Below, one piece after another: positions 43,143 to 51,912 of a stretch of DNA of 64,000 nucleotides. Position numbers and translations under genes: made by a program. Each line of letters begins with the position of its first letter. The first letter of the stretch is position 1. The stretch is taken from the NCBI GenBank assembly GCA_036141575.1, contig JAYZXF010000017.1:204077-268076 (forward strand), written 5' to 3'. The notes beneath the pieces are model-generated. The model was not told the DNA's origin and searched no databases. It worked only from the letters and a program-made list of their open reading frames with translations. Source of the DNA: Pseudomonadota bacterium (lineage in GTDB: Bacteria > Pseudomonadota > Alphaproteobacteria > UBA2136 > JAPKEQ01).

Positions 43143-44693
43143 ATGCCAGCCATTCAATTTATCAAGACGCTTTCTACTTGCCAGAAGGTTCTTGGTGCAA
43201 CTCTTATCTTCATGCTCTTGAGGCTTCTTTATATAGGGCTTGGCCCACTAGATCTTGGGCCTGATGAAGCACAGTACTGGGATTGGTCGCGTACCCTTCA
43301 ATTAAGCTATTACAGTAAGCCAGCCATGGTGACATGGATTCATGCGCTATTTGCGAACACATTTGGCCTGATTGGTATTTCAGGTGAAGTGCTTGTACGT
43401 TTGCCAGCAGTGCTTATTCATGGTTTGAGTGCGATGCTTGTGTATAAACTTGCAGCCGATTTTAAAGGCGAGAAGGCGGGTGTATGGGCCTTTGCCATGT
43501 ATCAAGTTGTTCCTATTTTTGCAGCTGGTGGCCTTCTTATGGTACCGGATGTTGTGACAGGCCTGTTCTGGCTAATGGCTCTTGGTATGCTCGCTAAGAT
43601 GGATTGGCATTGGACAGATAAGCCTCTTAAGCCATTTATTATGCTTGGCCTTGTAATTGGTCTTGCGGGCCTTTCTAAGTACAGTGCAGGTATCTTTTAC
43701 CCACTACTCTTCCTATTCCTTCTTGTGGATGAGAACCGTCGTAAGTGGCTATTCCACTCACACATTTACGTAGCAGGTTTAACATCTCTTATTGTAATGC
43801 TTCCTGTATGGATCTGGAACTACCAAAACGCAGGTGTAGGCCTTAAGCACCTTGCTGGACAAGCTGGTGGTGAGTCTGGCTCTAAATGGATGGAAACCAT
43901 GCCTGAGTTTCTTGCAGGGCAAGCTGGCGTATGGGGCGGCATTCTCTTTATTATGCTTCTTATGGCATGGTGGTGCACTAAGTGTAAATCTTGCAAAAAG
44001 GATGAGAAGGCACAGCTATACTTCTGGATGAGTTTCCCGATCTTTGCCATCTTCTTTGTATTGTCATTTAGCTCAAAAGTACAAGCCAACTGGCCAGTGC
44101 TTGCATGCCTTGGTGGTGTGATCCTTCTTGCAGGCTACATTGCTGATAGAGGTAAAGTGGCGAAGAAATTTGCCATTGCAGGTATTCTGCTTGCGGCCTT
44201 TGTGACATCTGCTTTGCATGACACATCTATTATGCGCGCAACGTTTAAGGTTGTGGGCGCAGAAAGCGCGATCCCTAAGAAAGACCCAATGGTGACTCTT
44301 AAAGGTTGGGAGACAACAGCGCACATGATTGATGTTTTGAAATCTCGTATTGCTGGCGACCCTGTTGTCATGGTGCGCAGCTACGGTGACGCTGCAGTAC
44401 TCAGCTACTACCTAAAAGGTCAGCCACGTGTTGCTTACGCTAACCCAGGTGGTAACCGTATGAACCAATACGACCTATGGGAATGGCCTGTAGAGCAAAT
44501 GAAGCAGAATCTTACTATGTTTGTAGTTGATGCGAACCGTGTTCCACCACGTGTAGCAAGCCTGTTTGCGTCTTGTGGTTTCATGCAGCGTATTGTTGTG
44601 ACGGATGCAAATAACATCCATCTGCGTAACCGCAATGTCTTTCTGTGTGGAGGATATAAGGGCGGTCGACCAGAAATGGCCACAACTTACTAA
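43143..44693 (+). CDS. GT39/ArnT-type membrane glycosyltransferase
   Basis: 516 aa with about ten to twelve helices. The first periplasmic loop holds LGPDEAQYWDWSRTLQLSYYSKPAMVTWIHALF, the Asp-Glu-aromatic signature of dolichyl/undecaprenyl-phosphate sugar transferases (GT-C fold). It would move a sugar from a polyprenyl phosphate to lipid or protein on the periplasmic side. A CTKCKSCKK cysteine cluster near residue 280 lies on a cytoplasmic loop and is unusual. ATG 43143 is taken at MPAIQF after GGGGGA. Acceptor unknown. Confidence 0.82.
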   Translation: MPAIQFIKTLSTCQKVLGATLIFMLLRLLYIGLGPLDLGPDEAQYWDWSRTLQLSYYSKPAMVTWIHALFANTFGLIGISGEVLVRLPAVLIHGLSAMLVYKLAADFKGEKAGVWAFAMYQVVPIFAAGGLLMVPDVVTGLFWLMALGMLAKMDWHWTDKPLKPFIMLGLVIGLAGLSKYSAGIFYPLLFLFLLVDENRRKWLFHSHIYVAGLTSLIVMLPVWIWNYQNAGVGLKHLAGQAGGESGSKWMETMPEFLAGQAGVWGGILFIMLLMAWWCTKCKSCKKDEKAQLYFWMSFPIFAIFFVLSFSSKVQANWPVLACLGGVILLAGYIADRGKVAKKFAIAGILLAAFVTSALHDTSIMRATFKVVGAESAIPKKDPMVTLKGWETTAHMIDVLKSRIAGDPVVMVRSYGDAAVLSYYLKGQPRVAYANPGGNRMNQYDLWEWPVEQMKQNLTMFVVDANRVPPRVASLFASCGFMQRIVVTDANNIHLRNRNVFLCGGYKGGRPEMATTY

Positions 44694-44698
44694 ATAGA

Positions 44699-44722
44699 AG
44701 CCCCCAGCTGGGGGCTTTCTTA
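44699..44722 (+). terminator. Terminator after GT39 gene
   Basis: AAGCCCCC-AGCT-GGGGGCTT with a T-rich tail. Confidence 0.85.
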
Positions 44723-44771
44723 TTCCTTAAAACAGGAGTAAGGTGAGGGCGTAATAACAAAGGAATTTTTC

Positions 44772-45947
44772 ATGAAAGCCTTACCAGTCCTGTCTATCGG
44801 TTTTAGGCCATTCTTTTTACTCGCGGCTCTTTATGCTGTTCTATCCATTGTGCTATGGGTGCTGACTTATACTGGCGCTCATGCCCTACCTACATTATGG
44901 AACCCTGTGCTGTGGCACGGCCATGAGATGATCTTTGGGTTTACCATGGCAGTGGTTGCTGGTTTTTTGCTGACTGCTTCAGCTAACTGGACAGGACAGC
45001 CGCCCGTACGCTCATGGACACTGCTCGGCCTTGTTGTGCTTTGGATGGCTGGTCGCGCTGCTATGTTGAGTGACTTTCTACCGGCTCATTATGCGGCTAT
45101 TATTGAGGGGGCGTTCCTTCCTGCTGTTATTCTCAGCCTTGCGCCTATGCTTATTAGGGCTGAGCAGCTCAGGAACATGGCCTTTCTTGTTATTCTTACT
45201 CTCTTCACGCTCCTCAACATTGGCATCCACTTATCTGTTCTTGGTGTTATAGAAACCTCAGCAAGCAACCTTCTATATCTTGCGGTGCATGTTGTTATCT
45301 TTCTTATCGCTGTGATTGGTGGGCGCGTTCTGCCATTCTTTACACGTAATGGCCTTACGCAACGCGGGCATGATATAGAGATCAAAGCTTTCCCGTATAT
45401 AAATGAAATATCGTTGAGCATTTTGCTTGTCACGTGCCTCTATGGCTATATAAGTGCTTTCTCAGGCGTCGTGTTTGGTATCCTTGCGCTTTGTACATCT
45501 GCATTGCACCTTGCAAGGCTTACTCAATGGAAAAGTCACAAAACATTGAGCGTGCCTATCATTTGGATTCTGCATTTTGGCTACTTTTGGCTGGTACTAG
45601 GGTTTTTCCTAGAGGGCCTTTATGCGCTTGGCGTGCTGGTTTCTTTCCAAGCCGTTTTACATACATTTACCATTGGCGCGATTGGCACCATGATTCTCGG
45701 CATGATGACACGAGTCTGCCTTGGCCATACAGGCAGACCCATTGTTTCACTCAAATCTATGGTTATAGCTTATGTTCTTTTGCAGGGAGCTGCTCTCTCA
45801 AGACTTATTGGAGAAACAGTATTGGTAAATTACTATACAGAGTCTGTACAGGTATCAGGCTACCTATGGGCAGCTTCTTTTGGACTCTTTGCTATCAGAT
45901 ATGCACGAATGCTTCTTACCAAGAGACCTGATGGTAAAAGCGCTTAA
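44772..45947 (+). CDS. NnrS family membrane protein
   Basis: 391 aa with about twelve helices. FRPFFLLAALYAVLSI at the start, PVLWHGHEMIFGFTMAVVAGFLLTA (His pair on helix 2) and GGRVLPFFTRNG are the NnrS signature; NnrS binds haem and copper and protects against nitric oxide stress. Histidines in HTFTIGAIGTMILGMMTRVCLGHTGR are further ligand candidates. No denitrification genes lie nearby. It overlaps the convergent DUF1223 gene by four bases. Confidence 0.9.
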   Translation: MKALPVLSIGFRPFFLLAALYAVLSIVLWVLTYTGAHALPTLWNPVLWHGHEMIFGFTMAVVAGFLLTASANWTGQPPVRSWTLLGLVVLWMAGRAAMLSDFLPAHYAAIIEGAFLPAVILSLAPMLIRAEQLRNMAFLVILTLFTLLNIGIHLSVLGVIETSASNLLYLAVHVVIFLIAVIGGRVLPFFTRNGLTQRGHDIEIKAFPYINEISLSILLVTCLYGYISAFSGVVFGILALCTSALHLARLTQWKSHKTLSVPIIWILHFGYFWLVLGFFLEGLYALGVLVSFQAVLHTFTIGAIGTMILGMMTRVCLGHTGRPIVSLKSMVIAYVLLQGAALSRLIGETVLVNYYTESVQVSGYLWAASFGLFAIRYARMLLTKRPDGKSA

Positions 45948-46636
45948 AGATTGTTCGCTGAAATAATCTGCCTCTGTCCAGGCTTTTGAATCAAGATCGC
46001 GTAGCCTTCGCTTTTACCGCGCGGGATATTAAACGTCTGTGCACTACCGTCCCAAGTGCCAACTTTATAGAATCGATCTACAATATTTACGTTGGTCAGC
46101 TTGCGGTTACGGTTTTCACCGCGCAGCACATCTGTGCGTTCATGCGGGGTATATTCAACAGCAATAATATCGCCATTGCCTTCACCCGCACCAATGCTCA
46201 CGGTAATATCTTTGGCATTCTGAATCAGCGTTACATCAGGGCGTTCATCAAGCATTTTTACTTCTGTATGTACGGCGGTAAATACGTCATTCTTGTATGA
46301 ACCCACCATCTCACGCTTACCATTAATAACGGCTTGTGGCGTGTAGATACTGCTGCGTCCAAATACCTCGCGGTATTTACGCTGCCTTTGGGTGTTTTCT
46401 TCTGATGAAAACGGATCTTCCCAGCCAATGTAGTTCCAATAGTCAACGTGGAAGGAAAGCGGAAGTACTAGCTTTTCGTGTCTTTCGGAGAGCTCTTGTA
46501 AAACTTTATCTGCTGGCGGACAAGATGAACACCCTTGCGATGTGTATAACTCAACCACAATCTTGGATTTCGGGGCTGCTTCTGCATATGCAGTCCCGCC
46601 TGCAAGGCTTGCTAAAATCGCCAGCATGTACTTCAT
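45944..46636 (-). CDS. DUF1223 thioredoxin-fold exported protein
   Basis: 230 aa: signal peptide (residues 1-20, ending AEA) followed by VVELYTSQGCSSCPPADKVLQEL, a thioredoxin-like CxxC (CSSC) typical of DUF1223, and LSFHVDYWNYIGWEDPFSS and YTPQAVINGKREMVGS. Likely a periplasmic oxidoreductase; substrate unknown. Convergent with NnrS. Confidence 0.88.
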   Translation of the reverse strand: MKYMLAILASLAGGTAYAEAAPKSKIVVELYTSQGCSSCPPADKVLQELSERHEKLVLPLSFHVDYWNYIGWEDPFSSEENTQRQRKYREVFGRSSIYTPQAVINGKREMVGSYKNDVFTAVHTEVKMLDERPDVTLIQNAKDITVSIGAGEGNGDIIAVEYTPHERTDVLRGENRNRKLTNVNIVDRFYKVGTWDGSAQTFNIPRGKSEGYAILIQKPGQRQIISANNL

Positions 46637-46803
46637 TATTATCCTTCCACGTATTCTTTCAGGGTCTACATACTTATACGGGACTGCAACAGTACTGGTT
46701 ACAAACCTTTTTGAAAAAATGACACGCCCTTGCTTAGACCTTTGTGTGTGCTACACTTTTTGGGCATTAAGCACTTAATAATAAAAGAACAGGTTTTATA
46801 CTT

Positions 46804-47373
46804 ATGGAATTTTCATTCAGCACAATTTTTTGGATCGCGCTTGCGGCCATTGCAGCTTACGGCGTATTGATCTACAACCGCTTGGTTGCGCTGAGACAAA
46901 CACGTAAAAACGCATTCAGTGATATCGATGTTCAGCTGAAACAACGCTACGACCTTATCCCGCAACTTCTAGAAACCGTTAAAGGCTACATGAAGCATGA
47001 AGAAAAGCTTCTCACAGAAGTAACAGAAGCCCGTACACGTGTTGGTAAAGCAGGGAGCATGGATGAACGCGTAGCTGCGGAAGGCATGCTTGGCGGCGCG
47101 ATGATGAACCTTTTTGCTGTAGCTGAAAACTACCCAGACCTGAAAGCAAGTGAGAACTTTAAAGAGCTACAAACTGAAATGAGCGATATTGAAAACAAGA
47201 TCGCTGCAGCGCGCCGTTTCTTTAACAATGCTACAAGTGAACTCAACACCTATGTAGAGCAGTTCCCGAACGTTCTTATTGCACGCATGATGAACTTCCA
47301 GCAGCAGGCTTTCTTTGAGCTGAACGCTGATGAAGCTGAAGCAGCGCACAAAGCACCAAAGGTTGAGTTCTAA
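46804..47373 (+). CDS. LemA family protein
   Basis: 189 aa. One N-terminal membrane helix (residues 5-25) followed by an all-helical LemA domain: YNRLVALRQTRKNAFSDIDVQLKQRYDLIPQL, then LMNL-like AENYPDLKASENFKELQTEMSDIENKIAAARRFFNNATSELN. Function is not settled. The following gene, six bases on, is an M48 protease; this LemA-M48 pairing is common. Confidence 0.93.
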   Translation: MEFSFSTIFWIALAAIAAYGVLIYNRLVALRQTRKNAFSDIDVQLKQRYDLIPQLLETVKGYMKHEEKLLTEVTEARTRVGKAGSMDERVAAEGMLGGAMMNLFAVAENYPDLKASENFKELQTEMSDIENKIAAARRFFNNATSELNTYVEQFPNVLIARMMNFQQQAFFELNADEAEAAHKAPKVEF

Positions 47374-47378
47374 TACAC

Positions 47379-48371
47379 ATGACACAATACGCATCTGTTG
47401 GCCTTAAGCAGCATATCTGGAAGAACAATACCCGTTCTATTATGCTGCTGTGTGGCTTTCCGCTTCTTATCTTTGTGACCTGCTATCTCATTCTGTCACT
47501 CTCTACATTCTGGATTCAGAGTGAAATGGGGCAGGTGGATGCAGGGGCCATCTTTAGCGGTTCGTTCTACACGGTATTGCAATACACGCCACATATTGCT
47601 GGGGCGTGCCTTGTTTGGTTCCTGATTGCTTACCGTTTAAACACGCGTATTGTCAATAAAATGGCCAATGCAGACTTGGTGGGTAGAGACAAATACCCAG
47701 AACTCTACAACATGCTTGAAAATCTTTGTATCTCTCGCGGGCTACCTATGCCATGGCTTGCTGTTATTGAAAGTGATGCTCTTAATGCTTTTGCAAGTGG
47801 TATCAACCGAAATACCTATACAGTCACAGTCACCACAGGCCTTATAGAGGCTTTAGATGATGACGAAATGGAAACGGTACTGGCACACGAACTCACGCAT
47901 ATTATGAATGGTGACGTCAGGCTCCTGATCATCTCTATCGTGTTTGTGGGCATCTTTAGTATTCTTTTAGAGTACATCAGTCTGTTCCACCGTAATAGAC
48001 GTTACCGCGTCCGCTCAAGCAGTAGTAAAAAAGGCAAGGAGAACCAGTTATTCATCTTTATGATTGTGGCTTATATCGTTCTACAGTTTGCAAGCCTGCT
48101 TGCGCTACTGATTCGTTTTTCGCTCTCTCGTAAACGTGAATACCTAGCCGACGCTGGTGCGGTCGAACTCACCAAAAATCCACTAGCCCTCGCATCTGCT
48201 CTCGAAAAAATCTCAGGAAAATCTAAAATTGAACACTTGCCAGATGAGTTAGACGCCATGTGTATTGAGCACCCACCATATATGAAAGGCCTCAACTCAG
48301 GACTCTTCTCTGTCTTCGCAACCCACCCCCCAATTGAAAGACGTATCCGAATTTTAAGGGGTATGGCTTAA
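47379..48371 (+). CDS. HtpX-like membrane zinc metalloprotease (M48)
   Basis: 330 aa. Two N-terminal helices (about residues 20-45 and 70-90), then a zinc motif VLAHELTHIMNGDV (HExxH written HELTH), two more helices, and a second ligand region SRKREYLADAGAVELTKNP with the Glu of ExxxD. Typical of HtpX-type proteases that clear damaged membrane proteins. A terminator follows the stop closely. Confidence 0.88.
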   Translation: MTQYASVGLKQHIWKNNTRSIMLLCGFPLLIFVTCYLILSLSTFWIQSEMGQVDAGAIFSGSFYTVLQYTPHIAGACLVWFLIAYRLNTRIVNKMANADLVGRDKYPELYNMLENLCISRGLPMPWLAVIESDALNAFASGINRNTYTVTVTTGLIEALDDDEMETVLAHELTHIMNGDVRLLIISIVFVGIFSILLEYISLFHRNRRYRVRSSSSKKGKENQLFIFMIVAYIVLQFASLLALLIRFSLSRKREYLADAGAVELTKNPLALASALEKISGKSKIEHLPDELDAMCIEHPPYMKGLNSGLFSVFATHPPIERRIRILRGMA

Positions 48372-48374
48372 AGA

Positions 48375-48400
48375 AAAAGCTCCCTCTAGGGGAGCTTTCT
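48375..48400. terminator. Shared terminator between M48 and NADAR-like genes
   Basis: AAAGCTCCC-TCTA-GGGGAGCTTT between two convergent stops; serves both strands. Confidence 0.82.
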
Positions 48401-48407
48401 CAATCGA

Positions 48408-49046
48408 TTAATTAAAGGGATCTTTGTACTTTGGGTCCGTTGCATAGGCACCGGGATTCTTGATCAACGTATCCCGGAAGCTTTGAAGCGCCTTGCCGTA
48501 CTGGTTTTCACCAGTCCACGTTTCAGGCTTGAAGATATTGGTATTGTCATATGAAAAGCCAATGCCAAATGCCTTATCCGTGCATGTATAGGCAAGCGCG
48601 TTACTACCGCTCAGATCGATAACCTCGTCAAAGAACTTACGGCCTGCATCCGTGCAGTAGTAGGTCAGCAGGATGGTTTGCCACGTATGCGCATGGTTTG
48701 CTTCCCAGCGTTCCACGGTAGCATAGGGGACATTGCCAAGGGCCCTTGTCACAAAGCTGTCAGCTGCCAAATGGAGGGACGACCACATAAACCAATCGCC
48801 GTCACCATGGGGGCGTGCTTCGTGAATTTTGGTCATAAAGCCTTCATACGTGCTACGGGCTTGCTCTTTAAAGGCTTCGTCACCCGCAAGGCAAGCTGTA
48901 AGCTTACGGTAAAGGTAGGCCGTCAAAAAGGATGGGCAGTTCACCTGAGAAGGCACAGGATGCGTAATTGAAAAATCACGCGGTGCCATCAGGCTCATAA
49001 AACAGCCTGCGTTACTCAGGACAAAGAAGGGGGAAGGGGCCTGCAT
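48408..49046 (-). CDS. NADAR-like (YbiA-type) protein
   Basis: 212 aa. The C-terminal ACTDKAFGIGFSYDN..WTGENQYGKALQSFRDTL-like stretch has the NADAR pattern (D..WGIG ... GxNxxGKALMxxR). The N-terminal PFFVLSNAGCFMSLM fits the opening SNF segment, and EANHAHTWQTIL the middle helix. NADAR enzymes act as N-glycosidases on riboflavin intermediates or remove ADP-ribose. The Trp of WGIG is Phe here. ATG 49046 follows AGGAGA; the longer frame reads through the terminator upstream. Accessory-type codon use and TAA-TCGATT end. Confidence 0.6.
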   Translation of the reverse strand: MQAPSPFFVLSNAGCFMSLMAPRDFSITHPVPSQVNCPSFLTAYLYRKLTACLAGDEAFKEQARSTYEGFMTKIHEARPHGDGDWFMWSSLHLAADSFVTRALGNVPYATVERWEANHAHTWQTILLTYYCTDAGRKFFDEVIDLSGSNALAYTCTDKAFGIGFSYDNTNIFKPETWTGENQYGKALQSFRDTLIKNPGAYATDPKYKDPFN

Positions 49047-49093
49047 AGAGGTCTCCTGTGTTTGAAATTGAAAGAAGATGGGTAGATACTCTT

Positions 49094-49122
49094 TGTATAC
49101 ACTGAAATATGTAGAATCACAA
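49094..49122 (-). promoter_or_regulatory. Promoter of NADAR-like gene
   Basis: Reverse strand TTGTGA, 17 bases, TATACA (49094-49099). The -10 lies within GTGTATACAA, the same sequence found upstream of the small membrane genes at 16.8 kb. Confidence 0.5.
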
Positions 49123-49160
49123 CAAATAAAAAAAAGCCTCCCGAAGGAAGCTTCTTTACG

Positions 49161-49405
49161 TGGCGGGCACAGAGGGATTGCCAGTCGCTTTGCTCCTTTG
49201 AGCTTCACTTACGTTCGCTTACGGGCGCTCTCATAGAGGCTTTGGTTCGTCCTGTTAGTCCTTACCTTGCGCTCTCATAGAGGTTTTGGTTCGTCCTGTT
49301 AGTCCTTACCTTGCGCTCTCCATGTTCACTTTCGAACCTTAGGTTCTCATCCCTTTATGAAATGCACACATGAAAAAACCACCCATAAGGGTGGTTTTCA
49401 TAAAC
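49161..49405 (-). repeat. tRNA-Ser 3'-end duplication, associated repeat and 44-bp tandem
   Basis: 49161-49179 repeats the tRNA-Ser 3' end (49406-49424) with one mismatch in 19. Then come the same blocks as at tRNA-Pro: GCCAGTCGCTTTGCTCCTT (49180-49198), GCTTACGGGCGCT (49217-49229) and GAACC-TTA-GGTTCTCATCC (49334-49352). Inside, a 44-base unit (49225-49268 and 49269-49312, one difference) is tandemly duplicated, with the start of a third copy. A terminator at 49127-49155 closes the unit on the reverse strand. Confidence 0.72.
49373..49397 (-). terminator. Terminator after tRNA-Ser
   Basis: On the reverse strand AACCACCC-TTAT-GGGTGGTT followed by TTTT. Confidence 0.82.
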
Positions 49406-49495
49406 TGGCGGGTACAGAGGGATTCGAACCCCCGAAGGGCGTTAACCCTTGCCGGTTTTCAAGACCGGTGCATTCAACCGCTCTGCCATGTACCC
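49406..49495 (-). tRNA. tRNA-Ser (anticodon TGA)
   Basis: 90 bases with encoded CCA. Acceptor GGGTACA / TGTACCC, discriminator G, D arm GGCAGAGCGGTTGAATGC, anticodon stem-loop CCGGT-CTTGAAA-ACCGG, a long variable arm of class II type (AAGGGTTAACGCCCTT), and T arm GGGGGTTCGAATCCCTC. Confidence 0.96.
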
Positions 49496-49652
49496 GTCGG
49501 CGAGAATAGGGTCGAGAGGGGTATCTGTCAAGCGTGAATTTTCAAAAAATGAAGTTCACTGCCTGAATGCTAGGCAGCAGCTATATAGAGCTCTGTTTTT
49601 AATAGGTGAAACTTCAAGTGACAACCTGCGGAAAACCTTATAATATGCGCCT

Positions 49653-50348
49653 ATGTTTGATTACACATTCACAAAGAGCGCGCGTTCAAAAAGCTTTAAG
49701 CTCAAAATCAGCCTTGAAAAAGGCCTTGAGGTTGTTGGCCCAAGAGAGCCAAGCGCACGTATGGTGAAAGGTATGTTTCTACATAATGAAGGCTGGATCA
49801 AATCAAACCTAGAACGCCTTAAGCACATGCCCAAACCGAAAGATCCTCTGGACGCGTTGCCACCAGAGAAGATTCAATTCCCATGTGGTGAGCTTTGTTA
49901 CACTGTCCAGATGTTAGAACCTGCTCTTGTGGCGCGTGTAAAAGAGCAGGGGGAAACACTCTATATTACCCCAGATGAAAACGGCCTTTGGCAAGAAGCG
50001 CTTTCTAAATGGGTCAATAAACGTGTGCCGAGCATCCTTACGCCAATGCTTGAGGAACTCAGTGAGCGCACAGGCCTTAAGTTTGCTCGTACTCAATACC
50101 GTAACCAGAAGACCCGCTGGGCAAGTTGCTCAACCACAGGCACCATTAGTATGAACCGTAGCCTTGTGTTTCTAAGTGAGCCTCTGGTTCGTTACGTGAT
50201 GATTCATGAGCTTTGCCATACCATCCATATGGATCACAGCCAAGATTTTTGGGATTTGGTTGGGACGCATGACCCGTTCTATAAAAGTTTAGATGCCGAA
50301 CTCAAAACAGCACGCGCCGATTTTGTACCTGATTGGTATGTGTCTTAG
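49653..50348 (+). CDS. YgjP-type metallopeptidase
   Basis: 231 aa of the DUF45/YgjP group of M48-like zinc peptidases. Catalytic VMIHELCHTIHMDHSQDFW (HExxH plus a downstream His and Asp), preceded by the family YRNQKTRWASCSTTGTISMNRSLVFL. Cytosolic, no signal. Physiological substrate unknown. Forward gene after tRNA-Ser; no obvious partner. Confidence 0.9.
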   Translation: MFDYTFTKSARSKSFKLKISLEKGLEVVGPREPSARMVKGMFLHNEGWIKSNLERLKHMPKPKDPLDALPPEKIQFPCGELCYTVQMLEPALVARVKEQGETLYITPDENGLWQEALSKWVNKRVPSILTPMLEELSERTGLKFARTQYRNQKTRWASCSTTGTISMNRSLVFLSEPLVRYVMIHELCHTIHMDHSQDFWDLVGTHDPFYKSLDAELKTARADFVPDWYVS

Positions 50349-50760
50349 TATTCAGGGCAAGGAATCTATTTTACGGGCTACAGAAGAGTTATATTCTTTT
50401 TGATGTCTTTTCTGCATGTATAGCTCTTGAAAGCTTGCTTTTCTTACTTATATTTACCCCTAACTAAGTTTTGTTTCTCTACGAGAGGGCGAACAACGTG
50501 AGACAAAAGGTTCAGGCCTTTTGGCGAAATAGCAAAAAAGTTGCTATTTCAAGACAGTAAATCGCGTCGCATTTATTTTTGTAAATTTTATATTTTCAAA
50601 ATATAAAGGCGGGAAGCGGTAAAGATTAATGTCAAGCTAAAAAATGCACAAAATTTAAGCATAAAGTGCTTGAAAATGAGGCAGGTTTTCAGTAGTGTTG
50701 ATCACCGTTACTCCGAGTTCGGAAAACACTCAAAACCACCATGAAGAAAGTACGCGCATA
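50349..50760 (+). other. Long structured leader region upstream of dusB
   Basis: 412 bases without a gene. Hairpins CAAAAGG-TTCAGG-CCTTTTG (50504-50523) and GAAATAGC...GCTATTTC (50526-50550) are followed by an AT-rich block (50569-50617) similar to that before tig (29941-29988). In dusB-fis operons the leader is a known control point in enterobacteria, so regulation here is plausible. Confidence 0.55.
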
Positions 50761-51843
50761 ATGCAGTCTCCATCTATTGGACACATTGCTCTGGACAACC
50801 CGGTCGCCCTAGCGCCAATGTCGGGTATTTCTGATGCGCCATTCCGCCTAATTTGTAAAGAGTTTGGTGCGGGCTGGGTTGTGAGTGAAATGGTCGCTTG
50901 TGAAGCGACAGTACGTGAAGACGATATCTCTCGTCAAAAAGCAACTTTCCATGAAGGTCAAGGGCTAGTGAGTGTTCAGATTGTAGGGGCGAACCCGAAG
51001 AACATGGCCATTGCTGCACGCGTAAACGAAGAAGCCGGTGCCGAAGTTATTGATATCAACATGGGGTGCCCAGTTCGTAAGATTGTCAACCAGATGTCTG
51101 GTTCTGCTCTTATGAAGGACCCTGAACTTGTTGAAGAGATTCTGACAAGTGTTGTTGAAGCGGTAAACATTCCTGTGACCCTTAAAATCCGTACAGGCTG
51201 GTCTGAAGAAATGAAGAACGGCGCAGAAATCGCAAAGATCGCTGAGCGTTGCGGTATTAAAAAACTTTCTGTGCACGGTCGCACACGCCAACAAATGTAT
51301 AAAGGCAAAGCCGACTGGGCTGAAATTAAAAAGATTAAAGATGCTGTGAGCATTCCTGTGATTGCGAATGGTGACATCATTACCCTGAATGATGCAGTCA
51401 AAGCGCTTGAGCTTTCAGGCTGTGACGGTGTGATGATTGGTCGTGCAACACAAGGTCGCCCATGGTTCCTTGGACAAGTGGCACATTACCTGCAAACAGG
51501 TGATGTCCTTCCAGAGCCTGATGCTGAAACACAATGGAATGTGGTGAAGCAGCATTACAATATGTCTTTGGATCTATACGGGGAAAACAAATGTGTTCGC
51601 CTGATGCGTAAAAACATGGGCTGGTACACTAAGGGGTATCCTGGCGGTGCTGAATACCGCAGAGCGATGAATCAGATGACAACAGCTGATGAAGTGCTCG
51701 GCCTCACTGAAGAGTTTTACAACACGGCGGTTCAAAAAGGTTTTGTACCTGTGAACCCACACGTGTCTTCTACTGAAGATACAGTAGATACATGCCTGCC
51801 TAAAGGCGGTTCCAGCGATAGCTTTAGTGGCTTCGCTTTATAA
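50761..51843 (+). CDS. dusB: tRNA-dihydrouridine synthase B
   Basis: Flavoenzyme that reduces uridines in the tRNA D loop. 360 aa TIM barrel: [14 protein letters not shown], the catalytic Cys in [10 protein letters not shown] (about residue 101), [19 protein letters not shown] and [14 protein letters not shown] 50761 ([20 protein letters not shown]) is preferred; a TTG at 50695 is in frame but has little support. A short basic C-terminal helical domain follows. Upstream of fis, as in gammaproteobacteria, rather than ntrB as in most alphaproteobacteria. Confidence 0.94.
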   Translation: MQSPSIGHIALDNPVALAPMSGISDAPFRLICKEFGAGWVVSEMVACEATVREDDISRQKATFHEGQGLVSVQIVGANPKNMAIAARVNEEAGAEVIDINMGCPVRKIVNQMSGSALMKDPELVEEILTSVVEAVNIPVTLKIRTGWSEEMKNGAEIAKIAERCGIKKLSVHGRTRQQMYKGKADWAEIKKIKDAVSIPVIANGDIITLNDAVKALELSGCDGVMIGRATQGRPWFLGQVAHYLQTGDVLPEPDAETQWNVVKQHYNMSLDLYGENKCVRLMRKNMGWYTKGYPGGAEYRRAMNQMTTADEVLGLTEEFYNTAVQKGFVPVNPHVSSTEDTVDTCLPKGGSSDSFSGFAL

Positions 51844-51847
51844 AGGA

Positions 51848-51867
51848 AGCTTCCCCATGGAGGGGGA
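51848..51867 (+). promoter_or_regulatory. Hairpin between dusB and fis
   Basis: CTTCCCC-ATGGA-GGGGGAAG, no T-run. Likely an mRNA stability or processing element within the dusB-fis transcript rather than a full terminator. Confidence 0.5.
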
Positions 51868-51912
51868 AGTGGATAAACAACAATAAAAATAAGAATAAGG
51901 GGAGAAACAAGA

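Noticed and set aside
49093-49102. TTGTATACAC as a certain operator of the NADAR-like gene
   Set aside because: Here TATACA is itself a good -10 box (TTGTGA, 17, TATACA), so an operator role is not needed; kept only as a related site.
49225-49312. Possible CRISPR array at the tandem repeats
   Set aside because: Two adjacent 44-base copies with no spacers and no cas genes; simple tandem duplication.
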